Source: Onthophagus taurus
Taxonomy: Eukaryota > Arthropoda > Insecta > Coleoptera > Scarabaeidae
Reading direction: 5' to 3'
Length of the DNA: 64,000 nt
Assembly: GCF_036711975.1 (NCBI RefSeq)
Contig: NC_091976.1
Span: 25,792,001 to 25,856,000, forward strand
Shown: positions 11,826 through 25,015 of the stretch, piece by piece
Layout: each line of letters begins with the position of its first letter
Position numbering within the stretch: position 1 is the stretch's first letter
Translations under genes and position numbers: made by a program
Notes under the pieces: generated by a model
Told to the model about the DNA's origin: nothing
Database searches by the model: none
The model's input: only the letters and a program-made list of their open reading frames with translations

Positions 11826-14135
11826 AAATTAAAACGACGATGTAAAATGGATGATATTTAATGTCGTGAATATATATAGATAGTCAAAGTGATGAAAGTG
11901 AAAAGGTATTGAGCGAAATAAGTGGTGGAAATAACTAGATCTAGAACTAGAAACATTCCAATTTAGGCGGTATTGGACTGCAAAATGTTTAATATATTCT
12001 ATTCGTATTGTGTAATGTTGTTTGAAACTCCTTAAGGACCATAATATAAAAGACAAATCTGTTATCTTAAAAGATCGATTTTCTAAAAAAATTTGCGTGA
12101 TTTGCTGAATTTAGCTGAAAAACTGTAAAACTATTTTTGTGCCTAGACCATGAAAGTAAACTTTGCAGACTATATTTTACTCATTATTCTAAATCTAAAC
12201 TATCAATAGTAATTAATTCAAAAGGACGGAGCAAAGTTAAATTCGGTTATGCTGTGTTATAATTCAACCGCGTTATTCATCACTTGACTAAGCGACAAAT
12301 GAATAATGTTGAGAAAAACGGGATTTTCGTTTTCATCTCTCTAAAAATATAAGACTTCTCAGAATAGACAGGATCAAACTATTGAAAATTGTTTGGTGCC
12401 TGTCCATTTTTATCACAGAACACTGATGACAGCTATCATAAGCACACAAGCTTGGTCACTCGTTACGTTTTACGATTATACATTATACAGAGTGTTTCTG
12501 TAAGTGGTGGCATAATTTAATCATTAAAATAGAGACAAAATGATGACATTTTGTACATTTAAACTGGTTTTTATTTTATATAGAATTTATTCTAACCAGT
12601 TTCAGCCCTTGGCCATCTTCAAAGACTCTATAAATAGATTAATATCTCTCATCTTATCCATTTTACAAACAACTTTTGTTAAAAAAGTTCACATATCAAA
12701 GTCGAAATCACATTATTAGTTACTAATTTACAAAATTAACGTTTAAAAAGTTGTAAAATGAAATTAAGGGCGAAGAGTTACAAGTTTACAGGTTAAAATT
12801 TAAGCACACACTTTTTTAACAAAAGAAATATTAAGAAACTTGGGAAAAATTCAAGTTCCAAATCATCATATGGCTTAAATATCGACGATTTTTTTAAAAT
12901 CAATGTGAAATGACCCAAAAAACACGTTAAAAATAAAAAGAAATTACGGAAAAGTGATTAACTTCAGTTATAAAACTTGCATTATATGATAACTAACTTC
13001 AGGTTTAAAATGTCAACCTCAATTTTGACATATTTGTAATCTTCATTAAAAATCCTTTAAAATGAGTACAAACACGACCTATTTATCTTCAATATTAATG
13101 AAGTTATGGTCAACTTCCGGTTAAGAATGTCAACGTCAATTTTGACATATTTGTAATCGTCGTGAAAAATCCTTTAAAATGAGTCCAAACATGATACGTT
13201 TAATTCCAATATTACTCGAGATATAAGCAACTTCCGGTTTGAAATGTCAATATCATTTTGACATATTCTTAATTTTTATAAAATGTCTTAATATTTGTCA
13301 CAAAACAAAAATATAATAAAAAAAAATTAAAAATTAAGGTTGGTATTAATATTTAAAAATTAATTTGTTATCTTCATTGTTGCTAACTTCGGGTTTAATG
13401 TTTTTTATTCTAACTTTTTTGTTATTTGAGATAAGTACGTCATCTTTGGACTCATTTTAAAGGTTTTTTAATGAAGATGACAAATATGTCAAAATTTACG
13501 TTGACGTTTCCAACCGGAAGTGATTGTATTTTCGTTAATATTAAAGTTAAATATGTCGAGTTTGGACTCATTTTAAAGGATTTTTTATGAAGTAGACAAA
13601 TATGTCAAAATTAAAAGTTGAAAGTTCGAACTTTTTGGTTTTATGAGATAAATGCGTCAAGTTTTGACTCACTTTAAAGATTATTTTATGAAGATTACCA
13701 ATATAATAATAAAATTAAAGTTGACATTGACAACTGAAAGTTTTTTTCACCACTAAACCCGAATAGTAAATACAAATAGGTACATTTTAAGTACAATTCA
13801 CTGTATAATTTATGTAATGTAATGTAATGATATAGGCAACACAACATGATGTAAAAAGGATTGCCTAACGAAATAAAAAATTTATTTAAACATTTCAAAT
13901 CAAAAAATTAAGTTTATTTACTTTCTTTCTTACATCTTTCACTTTTATGAGAACTCATCTATAAAAAAAACTTTTCTTCTAGTAAGTTACCAAAAAACAG
14001 AACTTTCTTTATTTTTCTTTCACTTTTAATAAAACCCACCATTTATTTCGCTCAATACCTTTTCACTTTCATCATTTTGTCTATCTATGTATATTCACCA
14101 CATTAAATATCATTTTCCACTTTACATTGTCGCTT
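11826..14135. repeat. 2.3-kb palindromic region with internal 120-bp tandem repeats
   Basis: Outer arms of about 100 bp (11826-11930 and 14035-14135) are inverted copies, sharing GAAAAGGTATTGAGCGAAATAA and GATGATATTTAATGT-like words. Between them, 12.96-13.27 kb holds tandem copies of about 120 bp (TTTTGACATATTTGTAAT, then CCTTTAAAATGAGT, then AACTTCCGGTT). These recur in the opposite orientation at 13.43-13.74 kb. This is the structure of a large fold-back element with subterminal tandem repeats. No transposase was seen. Confidence 0.6.
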
Positions 14136-14772
14136 AGATGTTAACAATCCCATTTGAAATTATCATTATTCATGAATGCAATTTTAATTGTATAACCAGA
14201 TGTTGCTGTTTAGAAAGACATGTTTTCTCTCGAACAAATTTTATTTCCCTCATTTTAATCAATCCAAAGTAAAAGTAAATATAAGGCGTAGCAAATCATA
14301 CAATCGAAAGTCGTCTACTTAATCTACTTTTTTACTTAATTCCTTATTTTTTATTTTCCTTTCTCACTATCTTTTTTTACCTATCTTTCAGGATTATTTA
14401 TTTTGTGCCCGAAATTAATTACTTAGCATTGCGACTTTCCTCAAGTGAAATCTTGTTCAATGCGAGGTATTTTTAATGATATTTTAATTACTCTTTTGCG
14501 TGTCTTTTGTTGTAGTAATCTCGGTTAATTTTCTAGGGTAGAAGAAAAATGGTCAGGTTTTTGAGATGTTTTATTACGCAAATTGTTTATTTTGGGAAAG
14601 TGTCAGAAATAATTATTTATTTCACAAAATATCGTAAATTATAACAATTGTAACATCGGAAACGCAATTAAACACTACGTTACATAACGCTAAGAACGCT
14701 ATAAATTAAATTACGTAATTAAAATGATCTATAATACATTATTTACAATTTTTCAATCTTTTTTAACGAAAA
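14136..14772. other. gene-free AT-rich stretch
   Basis: The 3' flank of the following minus-strand gene. Nothing recognisable. Confidence 0.5.
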
Positions 14773-15818
14773 TTATCCTTTTGTATTGTAATTACTATAA
14801 TTGTTGCCATTATTATTATTATTATTATTGCTGGAATAATTTGTGTTTTGATTATTTCCTTTAACATCTTCATTACTGGTTGGTTGATATTCTTGGTTTA
14901 AATTATTATCTTGAATTTTTCCCGAATTTTGAGAGCTATACAATTGTTGTAAAGCAGCAGTATTTAGTGGTGTTGAACTTTTCAATGGCGTTATTGGTTG
15001 TCCAGAATTAATTTGAGCTTTAATTTGAGCTTGTTGTTCTGGGGTGAAATTTTCTAACCCGGTAATAATAGTTGGGGGATTTCTGTAATTAACTTGAGGG
15101 ACATATTTTTGAGCAGCCAATTGGGCTAATGCTGATATATGATTTAAAGATGTTGAATGTCCAAATTGGCCCGAAGGATACGGAATAAACTGAGGAACTT
15201 CGGATGGAGCCGATTGTGGAACATTATAACTTGGTTGAGATTGAATTTGAGGTTGGGGTGGAATTTGTTGACCTTGGATTGGTGCGTTTTGATATTGTTG
15301 ATATGGTTGTTGGATTAAATGGTAATAAGGAAGAGGTTGTGGGGGAATAAATTGAGGTTGAGGTTGCGAATGTTGAACATTTCCTATATTGGGGACAAAA
15401 TTTCCTTGGAGAAATTGAACCCGAGCTTGAGGATTTCCATGGAAATACTGAAGGAGTTGTTGAGCAGCTGTCGTTAAAAGTTGTTGTTGTAACTGAGCCG
15501 GTTGGGCGATTACGATCATAGCTGGTTGATGTTGAGGAGGTTGATATTGAGCTGAATAAGGTGATGGAGGGGGGTAATATTGTTGAATAGCAGGTTGTTG
15601 AGTGAAATATTGAGAATCTTGATTTTTTTGGTTCGATAAAGGAATTGCGTTAAGATTCTTAGCTGAAGAAACTCCTCTCCCTGTTGATTGAGTTTCCGAA
15701 GATTCTAAATCAACAGCTTGGGTTGTAAGAAGAAGACATGTAAAGACCTAAATTAAAAGAAAAATTAATTAAAATGAGACTAACGAAGAAATTTTAAACT
15801 TACAAAATATTTCTTCAT
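14773..15818 (-). CDS. secreted Gln/Pro/Asn-rich low-complexity protein
   Basis: Two coding exons: 15804-15818 (MKKYF) with a GTAAGT donor, and 14773-15747 after a TTTTAATTTAG acceptor. The join is phase 0 and gives 329 residues. The assembled N-terminus MKKYFVFTCLLLTTQAVDL is a signal peptide. The mature protein is QYYPPPSPY- and QPQ-rich, with a QLxQQLLTTAAQQLLQYF helix-like stretch, QxxPPQPLPYYHL, and a conserved-looking PTIITGLENFTPEQQAQIKAQ segment. The tail is Asn-rich with a (N)8 run. Layout, size and exon break resemble the gene at 5.6-7.1 kb. Function not recognised; an extracellular structural or coat protein is the best guess. Confidence 0.75.
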
Positions 15819-15943
15819 CTTTGAATCAAAAATAAATCCAAGTAAAATAAGGTCGAAATATCACTTTAATTCAATGAAACACTTAAACACTGTTAACGTT
15901 CTCTAACCGGGCCACAAATGTATGGGGAGTACCGAAACTTGGG

Positions 15944-15951
15944 TTTATATA
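15944..15951 (-). promoter_or_regulatory. TATA box of the Gln/Pro/Asn-rich gene
   Basis: TATATAAA on the minus strand, about 125 bp before the ATG. It is the only strong TATA upstream of this gene. Confidence 0.5.
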
Positions 15952-15959
15952 CCGGGAGA

Positions 15960-17333
15960 ATTTTTTTCCATAAAACGGTCACTTTGTTCCAGATTTGAAA
16001 GAGGTGGTAGCCCCACAATTTCTCTGATAGTCGCAGTCTTGTTTTTTTCTTCGCAACGTTCCTCAACGATAGTCACTTTCGCCCAAGAACATTACGTTCG
16101 TTGTCTGTGCTCTGTACCATAAATATACAGTTTGTTCATCATTAATTTTCACATGTTATCAAATTATCACCTTAAATTACCAATTTTTTATCTTCAATAA
16201 AAATCTAATACAAAAAAATATGTTTAAATCTTCTTACAAATCTTCTTATAAAAATAAATCATGAAAGATCCTTTTTGTTATTCAATTCAATTCCGATCCC
16301 GATTATCGATAAAATTCGAAATTCAGGTTTCGTATTCTTCTGGGTCGCAATTGGACATTGCATGCAAAACGCATTGACAATCAGTTTTACAACACTTCCT
16401 GCTGAATGTAATTTGGGTTAAAAGTGCAACTAGAACACCAATTAAATAAGTATTAAGCAAATGTTAAGATTAAAATATCTAATCGTTTTATTGCTCATAC
16501 CTTATACAGGGTAATCTTAAATTACTTAATAAAAGGAACTCTTAAAAATTGATGATTAATAATAACAAATTCGTTCTTGGTGTTTACGACAAGTAAGAAG
16601 TTTGCAAAACCAATCCAATGTTAGGTGTTGATGAATCTTACAAAGTGATAACCTAATTGTGTTATGTGCTTGAAAATTGTATCTTATGTAATATAATAAA
16701 CTGCTCTATGTGATAGAAGGAAGGACTTTAATTATTGTCCAAATATTATTTACGTGCATACTCAAATTATAAATGTTTGCTCAAAACTGATTCTAGCACT
16801 TTAGTTTCAACGGACGGATTCTCTTGGACACATCATGCGTGGAAGAAAACTCAAATGTTACGCAGAGGACCTTCCTTGCTACCTTTTTCCAGCTACTATG
16901 TCCTATGTACTATAAGATTCAAGACTTTTGGGTTAATACATTTAATAACTACGGAGACAATCGTTTTTTTAGCTGTGCAAAGGATAAGTACAAACTGCTA
17001 TCTATGTGATGTCTCAATTTATAGGCAATTAGAATATGCTTAACTGCCATCAATAAGGTGTGCAACTCGTTGAAGCCACCAGAGTAGGCAGATGGAGTTT
17101 TGTAATCTGATGCTATTTAAATTCTCTTCGTTTTCTGTAAAAAACGTGCTCTTGCCTATAAAGTAGATTATTAATGGCAAAACCACACCGCCTGCTCTTC
17201 AATATACCTAATTATGATTTGGTGTAATTCTGCACTGACTGTTTTTTACGAATATGTCACCCAGGCAATTCCATCATATTGTACAGACTTATAATGCAAC
17301 TCATTCTACCAATTTGATGATTATGGGATCTGC
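15960..17333. other. gene-free stretch
   Basis: Short open stretches here (15922-16122 and 16735-17043) have no splice partners, signal peptide or known motif. Nothing else was seen. Confidence 0.45.
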
Positions 17334-19975
17334 TGCGTAAGGAATGTTGGAATTTTTTCAAAAATGGTCTGTTAATGTTTATTTTCAAAACTAAATAAGA
17401 TTTTCAAAATCGGATTTCACCGTAATAAAATATATAATTAACTTTATATATCTTGAAAATATCACAATAATATTTCAAAAAAATGAATTTTTCGCGAATT
17501 TTTAATTGTAATGGAAAAAAAGGATCAACCTTGGTAAACTACAAAATATTGATCACTTTAAAAATGTTATAACTTAAAAACTAAATGTAATTTTAAAAAA
17601 TGGTTTGCACCATTAAAAAGGTGCCTCTTTTCTTTATATACCGACTTATTTTCAAACCGATTGCGTAAGGAATAGAATTTTAACGATTTTTTCAAAAAAT
17701 CGTCTACAAATGTGTATGGTTGCGATTAAAGGAATTTATTTTCGAAACTAAATGAGATTTTCAAAATTGGATTTCACTGTGATAAAATATATAATTAACT
17801 TTATATATCTTGAAAATATCATGACATTATTTCAAAAAATGAATTTTTCGCGAATTTTTAATTGTAATGGAAAAAAAGTATCAATTTTGATAAACCACAA
17901 AATATCGTTCACTTTAAAAATGTTATAACTCAAAAACTAAACGGAATTTTAAAAAATGGTTTGCACCATTAAAAAGGTGCCCCTTTTCTTTATATACCGA
18001 CTTATTTTCAAAACGATTGCATAAGAAATAGATTTTTAACGATTTTTTCAAAAAATGGTCAACAAATGTGTATGGTTGCGATTAAACAAATTTATCTTCC
18101 ACCCTTAATGAGATTTTTCCAATCGGATTTCACCGTGATAAGGCATATAATTAAGTTTATATATCTTGAAAATATCACAACAATATTTCAAAAAATGAAT
18201 TTTTTGCGAATTTTTAATTGTAATGGAAAGAAAGTATCAACCTTGATAAACAACAAAATATCGTTCACTTTAAAAATGTTATAACTCAAAAACGAAATGG
18301 ATTTTAAAAAAACGGATTGCACCATTAAAAAGGTGCCTCTTTTCTTTATATACCGACTTATTTTCAAAATGATTGTGTAAGGAATAGAATTTTAACGATT
18401 TTTTTCAAAAAATGGTCAACAAATGTGTGTGGTTGCGATTAAACGAATTTATCTTCGAAACTTAATTAGATATTTGAAATCGGATTTCACCATGATAAAA
18501 TATATAATTAACTTTATATATCTTGAAAATATCACAATAATATTTCAAAAAAATTAACTTTTCGCGAATTTTTAATTTGAATGGAAAAAAAGTATCAACC
18601 CTGATAAACCACAAAATATCGTTCACTTTAAAAATGTTATAACTCAAAAACTAAATGTAATTTTAAAAAATGGTTTGCACCATTAAAAAGGTGCCTCTTT
18701 TCTTTATATACCGACTTATTTTCAAAACGATTGTGTACGGAATAGATTTTTAACGATTTTTTCAAAAAATAGTCAACAAATGTGTGTGGTTGCGATTAAA
18801 CTAATTTATCTTCGAAACTTAATTAGATTTTTAAAATCGGATTTCACCGTGATAAAATATATAATTAACTTTATATATCTTGAAAATATCATAACATTAT
18901 TTCAACAAATGATTTTTTCGCGATTTTTTAATTGTAATCAAAAAAAAAGTATCAACCTTGGTAAACCACAAAATATTGATCACTTTAAAAATGTTATAAC
19001 TCAAAAATTAAATGTAATTTTAGAAAATGGTTTGCACCATTAAAAAGGTGCCTCTTTTCTTTATATACCGACTTATTTTCAAAACGATTGCATAAGAAAT
19101 AGATTTGTAACGATTTTTTCAAAAAATGGTCAACAAATGTGTATGATTGCGATTAAACAAATTTATTTTCGAAACTTAATGAGATTTTCAAAATCGGATT
19201 TCACCGTGATGAAATACATAATTAACTTTGTATATCTTGAAAATATCATAACAATATTTGAAAAAATGAATTTTTCGCTAATTTTTAATTGTAATGGAAA
19301 AAAAGTATCAACCTTGATAAACCACGAAATATCGTTCACTTTAAAAATGTTAAAACTCAAAAACTAAATGTAATTTTAAAAAATGCTTTGCACCATTAAA
19401 AAGGTACATCTTTTCTTTATACACCGACTTATTTTCAAAACGATTGTGTAAGGAATAGAATTTTAACGATTTTTTCAAAAAAGGTCTACAAATGTGTATG
19501 GTTGCGATTAAAGGAATATATTTTCGAAACTAAATGAGATTTTCAAAATCGGATTACACCGTGATAAAATATACAATTAACTTTATATATCTTGAAAATA
19601 TCATAACATTATTTCAAAAAATGATTTTTTTGCGATTTTTTAATTGTAATGGAAAAAAGTATCAACCTTGGTAAACCACAAAATATTGATCACTTTAAAA
19701 ATGTTATAACTCAAAAACTAAATGGAATTTTAAAAAATGGGTTGCACCGTTAAAAAGGTACCTGTTTTCTTTACATTTTTCAAAACGATTGCGTAAGAAA
19801 TAGATTTTTAATGATTTTTTCAAAAATGGTCAACAAATGTGTATGGTTGCGATTAAACAAATTTATCTTCCACCCTTAATGAGATTTTTCAAATCGGATT
19901 TCACCGTGATAAAACATGTAATTAACTTTATATATTTTGAAAATATCATAACAATATTTAGAAAAATTTTAAACT
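17334..19975. repeat. satellite array, about 7.4 copies of a 357-bp unit
   Basis: The landmark CGATTGxxTAAG recurs at about 17658, 18014, 18370, 18728, 19085, 19441 and 19786, a period of 345-358 bp. Each unit holds TATATCTTGAAAATATCA, ATGTTATAACTCAAAAACTA, GCACCATTAAAAAGGTGC (itself a perfect small hairpin) and TCTTTATATACCGACTTATT. Copies differ by scattered substitutions. Short open frames inside the copies have no meaning. Two further copies lie at 22.16-22.73 kb. Confidence 0.92.
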
Positions 19976-21600
19976 GAAAAATATTTTGATAAAAGAATTC
20001 CTTTATTTCCTTTTCTGTATGTTCATATAATCTTGACCTCCCTATATATAAATTAAATATTGCATGAGATAAATTACAAAAGGAAATAACTTTTTGCTGT
20101 CATTTAGAAGTATTGCAAAACAATAATTGCTACATAATTTTCTTATTTGTAAGCAAAAAAAACTTTCATTTTGTTACTAATTTTTTATTCATACTTTTTA
20201 TCTACAATTTACGTAAAATAAGATCGTATTCTCTGAAACCCTAGAAGTTAATAGAAGAAACAACTTTCACCGTTATTTTTTAGTTTACGTCACCTGGAGT
20301 ACTTCGAAAATGGCAAAAGCCGATTTTTCCTTATTTAGTTAATCTGGTGAAAACGTTATATGATATTTAGATTTTAATATTCTCCACGTGAAATGTAAAT
20401 AATTATTTTTCGATTAGTAATTAAAAACGATTGTTTACCAGACCAAAACGGTTTTCGTCGAAAGAAAAAAAAATTAACCCACCGACGAAAAGAGGAGAAA
20501 GAGAAAGGAATTATACTCGGTCAGTAACGCCTTCCGTTTGTTATTTGAAACGGGAAGTTGAGAATTATTCGGAGATTGCAGGAGATTCGAAAGGCTTAAA
20601 CTTCTTACTTGGGTGTTAATGTTTTATATCGACAATGAAGATTGCGATCTGAACCTCCACAGAAAATTTGTGATGTAACTTTATAGCTTTCGCGTAATAA
20701 CGTTGAAAATTGAACGTCTTTTCAGGAATTGTATTCGGGAATAACTCGGCTTTAATCCTTTTCAAAACCAAAGACTATTAGGAAAGCACTTTCGTGTACT
20801 AGTTTCTCTTCTCAATCAATATAATTAAAGAGATGCCAATACATAAATTATTTTACTCAATAATTATAGGTAACTCTCTATTTGAAGCCGCAATTATTGC
20901 TGATGAGTTATTGACAAAACAATTACTAAAATTTATTTAGTTGATTTGGTATAGAAATTTATTATTTTTTTTGAAGAATTTTTAAGATGATTAATACTTT
21001 GTATAGGTATTGTTTGTAAATTATAAAATTAACTTAATTGTCGATTATTATTGTTTTCAATCTGACGTAAAGTGTTTGGAAAAACCAAATTGGCTCTGGG
21101 TAATTGTTAAGATTTGTCACGAATTTTAATTGCATTACCATAAAAAAACTATTATTCCATGAAACGAGCAAAAGGAAATGTTTAAAAACAGTATTGCGAC
21201 ATATGCACCGTAAGATATTGTATTTTATGGACCGATGTAGTATGTCTAAGTTAGTATATTGCTATCTGGTTGTGTAATGCTTTTTTCTACTATATTATAC
21301 ACCAGGAAATCTGTGGACGATTCGTTAATTTCAAATAAACTAGGTTAGGTAACTTTCCTCCACGCTAAAAATAGCCCAACAAATTTACACTCCCTTAAAT
21401 AACAATTATACATTAACAATAAACCGTGATATAGTATTGTTAAAAGCTAATTGCAAAGAGAATTTAATCGCCACACTTTGCTTTCACTACACATTAAATT
21501 AATGAATTTGCGTTTAATAGAAATCTCTCTCTAATATTTTGTATGAAAGGCGGTCAATTCACAAAAAGATAATTTGCAAATCTGTTAACGTGGAACAGAA
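19976..21600. other. gene-free AT-rich stretch
   Basis: No gene or clear repeat. A short open stretch (20431-20619) lacks any recognisable feature. Confidence 0.5.
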
Positions 21601-23345
21601 TTTTTAAATAATAATTAAAACTATAACTAACATTAGACCTTGAACTAGAAAGTTTCAATTCAATATAAATATACAACAATCTAACGCTGATTAATAATTA
21701 ATAACTAAAACTAGAGCTAACACTAGTACTAGAACTATACAGCCGTAATTATTATAGATATCAAACATTTTTGTTAATATTTTTGATTCAAAATTAAAAT
21801 CTAAACAAGTTTTATTCAAAAAAATTTTTGATTTTACCAATAATTAATAAGATAACCTCAAAAATCTTATTTTTTATACCAGTGTACAGCGCCATCTAGC
21901 GGAAATATCAACTTTTTTTATTAAAATAATCGATTTAAAATTAGAATATAAACAACTTTTATATGAAATATTTTTTAATTAAACCAACTTTTTTAATCGA
22001 GCCCAAATTTTGCATTTAAGGTCATGGAAGTATATAGCCTTAATTAACAGAGATATAAAAAAAATTTATTAATATTTTTGATTCAAAATTAAATTTTAAA
22101 TAAGTTTTATTCGAAACAATTTTTGATTTAACCAATAATTAATGAGATAACCTCAATAACCTCGCAAATTTTTAATTATAATCAACATTGATAAACCACA
22201 AAATATCGTTCACTTTAAAAATGTTATAACTTAAAAACTAAATGGAATTTAAAAAAATGGATTACACCATTAAAAAGGTACCTCTTTTCTTTATATACCG
22301 TGTTATTTTCAAAACGATTGCGTAAGAACTAGAATTTTAACGATTTTTTCAAAAATGGTCAGTAAGTGTTAATCGCTAAATGCATGGTTGCGGTTAAACG
22401 AATTTATCTTCGAAACTAAATAAGATTTTCAAAATCGGATTTCACCGCAATAAAATATATAATTAACTTTATATATCTTGAAAATATCACAACAATATTT
22501 CAAAAAATGAATTTTTTGCGAATTTTTAATTTTAATGGAAAAAAAGTATTAACCTTGATAAACCACAAAATATCGTTCACTTTAGGAATATTATAACTTA
22601 AAAACTAAATGGAATTTTAAAAAATGGGTTGCACCGTTAAAAAGGTACCTCTTTTCTTTATATACCGTCTTATTTTCAAAACGATTGCGTAAGGAATAGA
22701 TTTTTAACGATTTTTTTCAAAAATGGTCAACAATTCAATATAAATATACAACAATCTAACGCTGATTAATAAAACTAAAGCTAAGGCTAGCACTAGAACT
22801 AACACTAAGAACTAGAACGTTTCGGTTTTAACCGTGCGTCTTCAGGCGTGCTAAGCAACCTCGTTTTTATCAGGTAAAGTTGTAAAGCGACCACATTTAA
22901 GGTTATGTAGGTTACACAGCCGTAATTATTATAGATATCAAAAATGTTTGTTAATATTTTTGATTGAAAATTAAAATCTAAGCAAGTTTTATTCGAAAAT
23001 TTTTTTGATTTTATCAATAATTAATAAAATAACCTCAAAAATCTTATTTTTTATACCAGTGTACAGGGGCATCTAGCGAAAATATCAACTTTTTTTATTA
23101 AAATAATCGATTTAAAATTAGAATATAAACAACTTTTATATGAAATATTTTTTAATTAAACCAACTTTTTTAATCAATCTCAAATTTTGCATTTAAAGTC
23201 ATGGAAGTACACAGCCTTAATTAATAGAGATATAAAAAAATTTTATTAACATTTTTGTTTCAAAATTAAATTTTAAGCATGTTTTATTCGAAACAATTTT
23301 TGATTTAACCAATAATTAATGAGATAACTTCAATAATCTTATTTT
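21600..23345. repeat. direct duplication of about 400 bp bracketing two satellite units
   Basis: Positions 21745-22160 and 22915-23345 are direct copies (shared CAGCCGTAATTATTATAGAT, TTTTTTATACCAGTGTACAG and TAATTAATGAGATAAC). A second shared block, CAATTCAATATAAATATACA, starts at about 21655 and 22731. Between them, 22160-22735 holds two diverged copies of the 357-bp satellite (period about 371). The arrangement suggests a duplication that included the satellite insertion, or gene conversion between copies. Confidence 0.75.
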
Positions 23346-23413
23346 TTATACCACTATAACCGGTTCTAGAAAAGTTCAATAAAAATATACAACAATCTAG
23401 CGCTGAATAACAA

Positions 23414-23550
23414 TTAAAACTAGAACTAACACTAGTACTGGAGCTAACACTAGACCTAAAACTAGAAACCTTCGGGTTTAGCCGAACGTCTCTTAAGACG
23501 GCTAATCCCGAATGTTTCTAGTTCTAGGTCTAACATTAGTTTTAGTTTTA
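23414..23550. repeat. perfect-looking hairpin repeat, copy 1
   Basis: A palindrome with arms of about 60 bp. The left arm contains AACTAGAACTAACACTAG and TTCGGGTTTAGCCG; the right arm is its complement (CGGCTAATCCCGAATG, then TTCTAGTTCTAGGTCTAACA). The apex is an ACGTCTCTTAAGAC loop. A dispersed family; see also 23591, 25500 and the half copies at 22798, 26870 and 32530. Confidence 0.8.
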
Positions 23551-23590
23551 GTTCAATAAAAATACACGACAATCTAATACTGAATAACAA

Positions 23591-23720
23591 CTAAAACTGG
23601 AACTAACACTAGTACTGGAACTAACACTAGACCTAGAACTAGAATAATTCGGATTTAGCTGTCTTGAGAGACGTGCGGCTAAATCCGAATGTTTCTAGTT
23701 TTAGGTCTACTGTTAGTTTT
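23591..23720. repeat. hairpin repeat, copy 2
   Basis: Same family, with arms ACTAACACTAGACCTAGAAC and GGATTTAGC/GCTAAATCC. The apical segment (CTTGAGAGACGTGCG) is inverted relative to copies 1 and 3, as expected if the loop flips by recombination or cruciform resolution. Confidence 0.75.
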
Positions 23721-23890
23721 ACTTAGAACATTTAAATAAGAACATCTAAAATTAAAATAAATCGATATATTGACCAAACCACATCAAACGATACCAAAAA
23801 AAATTTATTGATTTAATAAGTCACCACAGCAACTCATAAACACTTCACTTTACAATTTTAACAGTCACTTTTAACTCTCCAACTAAAAAA

Positions 23891-24816
23891 ATGGTAATAA
23901 TTCACGTAAAAAACAAAGATCAAAGCCAATTTTTATACGAAACCACCCTCGATACATCAATTGACGATTTGGTGGTTCAAATCGTTGCTATTTACAACGG
24001 AAGATTAAAAATCCAAAGAATATGTGCTGAAATGGAGGAGTTAGCAAAATACGGAACTTTATATCCCCCCGAAATCTTGGGGTTAACTCCCGAACAAGTT
24101 GAAGAATTAAAATTGGTCGATCACGACGGTGAAAGATGCATACCAAGTGGTGGATTTACCCTTGTTAAAGACCCAATTGGTAGAAGAAACGGGAAACAGC
24201 CCAAAAAAGATATGCAAGATCTCATTAAAAAAAGTGTTAACGAAGCGAAAGAGATGATCTCGAAGAAATTGGTTCTCCAAAATGTTATTATGACGAAAAA
24301 AATTATTCAAAACGCTATTGATTTATTAAAAGGAACGGTTTTAATTGTGTACCCAATGAAATTGCCGGTTCACGATGTTATTAGAATGGAGTTTGATAAC
24401 ATTGAAGATTTATCTGGAACTCAAGCTGCTTTAGAAGTCATCGATCCGGCTTCGGCTCAAATTTGGTTTTGCGGAAAAGAAATGTACCGAGATAAAAAAT
24501 TTGTTCGTGATTATGTTGGAAAATTCGAAAATTGCAAAGTAAACTTATTTTCGTTAATTTATTTGAATTTAATCATTCTTTTTAGGTAATAATGAAAATT
24601 TCAAATCGCGGCGAAGGAGCGCCAAGTAGAGAACCGATAATGAATGAGGATCAAAGGAAACAAATGATGCTTCACGCTTATAGAAAACAAGAAGAGCTAA
24701 AAAAATTAGCGAATGATGATGATGATAGTTACTTAAATTCGAGTTGGGCTGATAGTGGGAATTTAAAACGAGCTTTTCATGGGTTGGATAATATTTCTTG
24801 GAGACCGAGGAAATGA
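23891..24816 (+). CDS. CFAP298: cilia- and flagella-associated protein 298 (C21orf59/kurly homologue)
   Basis: Two exons, 23891-24538 and 24586-24816, around a 47-bp intron (GTAAAC to TTTTTAG), giving 292 residues against 290 for the human protein as I recall it. Recognised from near-colinear blocks: VYNGRLKxQRxCxEMEELA (about 35-53), PPEILGLTPEQVEELKL, CIPSGG, DPIGRRNGKQP, DLLKGTVLIVYPMKLP, IRMEFDNIEDLSGTQAAL (about 170-190), RDYVGKFE. Exon 2 adds RGEGAPSREPI, YRKQEELKKLANDDDDSYLN and RAFHGLDNISWRPRK. The family is a cytosolic factor for assembly of axonemal dynein arms and ciliary polarity. In insects it should act in sperm flagella and chordotonal neurons. The full length and all key blocks are present, so the gene looks functional. 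Confidence 0.96.
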
Positions 24817-24957
24817 ATTAAAAAAAATATTTCCATTTAAAACGATTTATATTTATATCTTAATAGTTTTTTTTAATGTTTTTCGTAAACAATTTCATTT
24901 AGTGTGATTACACCAATTATAACAGATCAAAGATCCAAACCACTTAAATCCTGAGTG

Positions 24958-24966
24958 TATATAAAA
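24958..24966 (+). promoter_or_regulatory. TATA box of secreted peptide gene copy 1
   Basis: TATATAAAA, about 50 bp before the ATG. The whole upstream block (CAAAGATCCAAACCACTTAA) is conserved in copy 2. Confidence 0.7.
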
Positions 24967-25015
24967 GTTGTCAATAAATAGTTTTAGTGAATATCGAGTT
25001 TTATCTCATCAAGAG

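Noticed and set aside
17334-19975. CRISPR-like regular repeats
   Set aside because: Period about 357 bp with no unique spacers, in a eukaryote; a satellite.
24592-24816. Separate 74-codon gene after CFAP298
   Set aside because: It is exon 2 of CFAP298; the 47-bp intron joins them in frame and both halves match one family.
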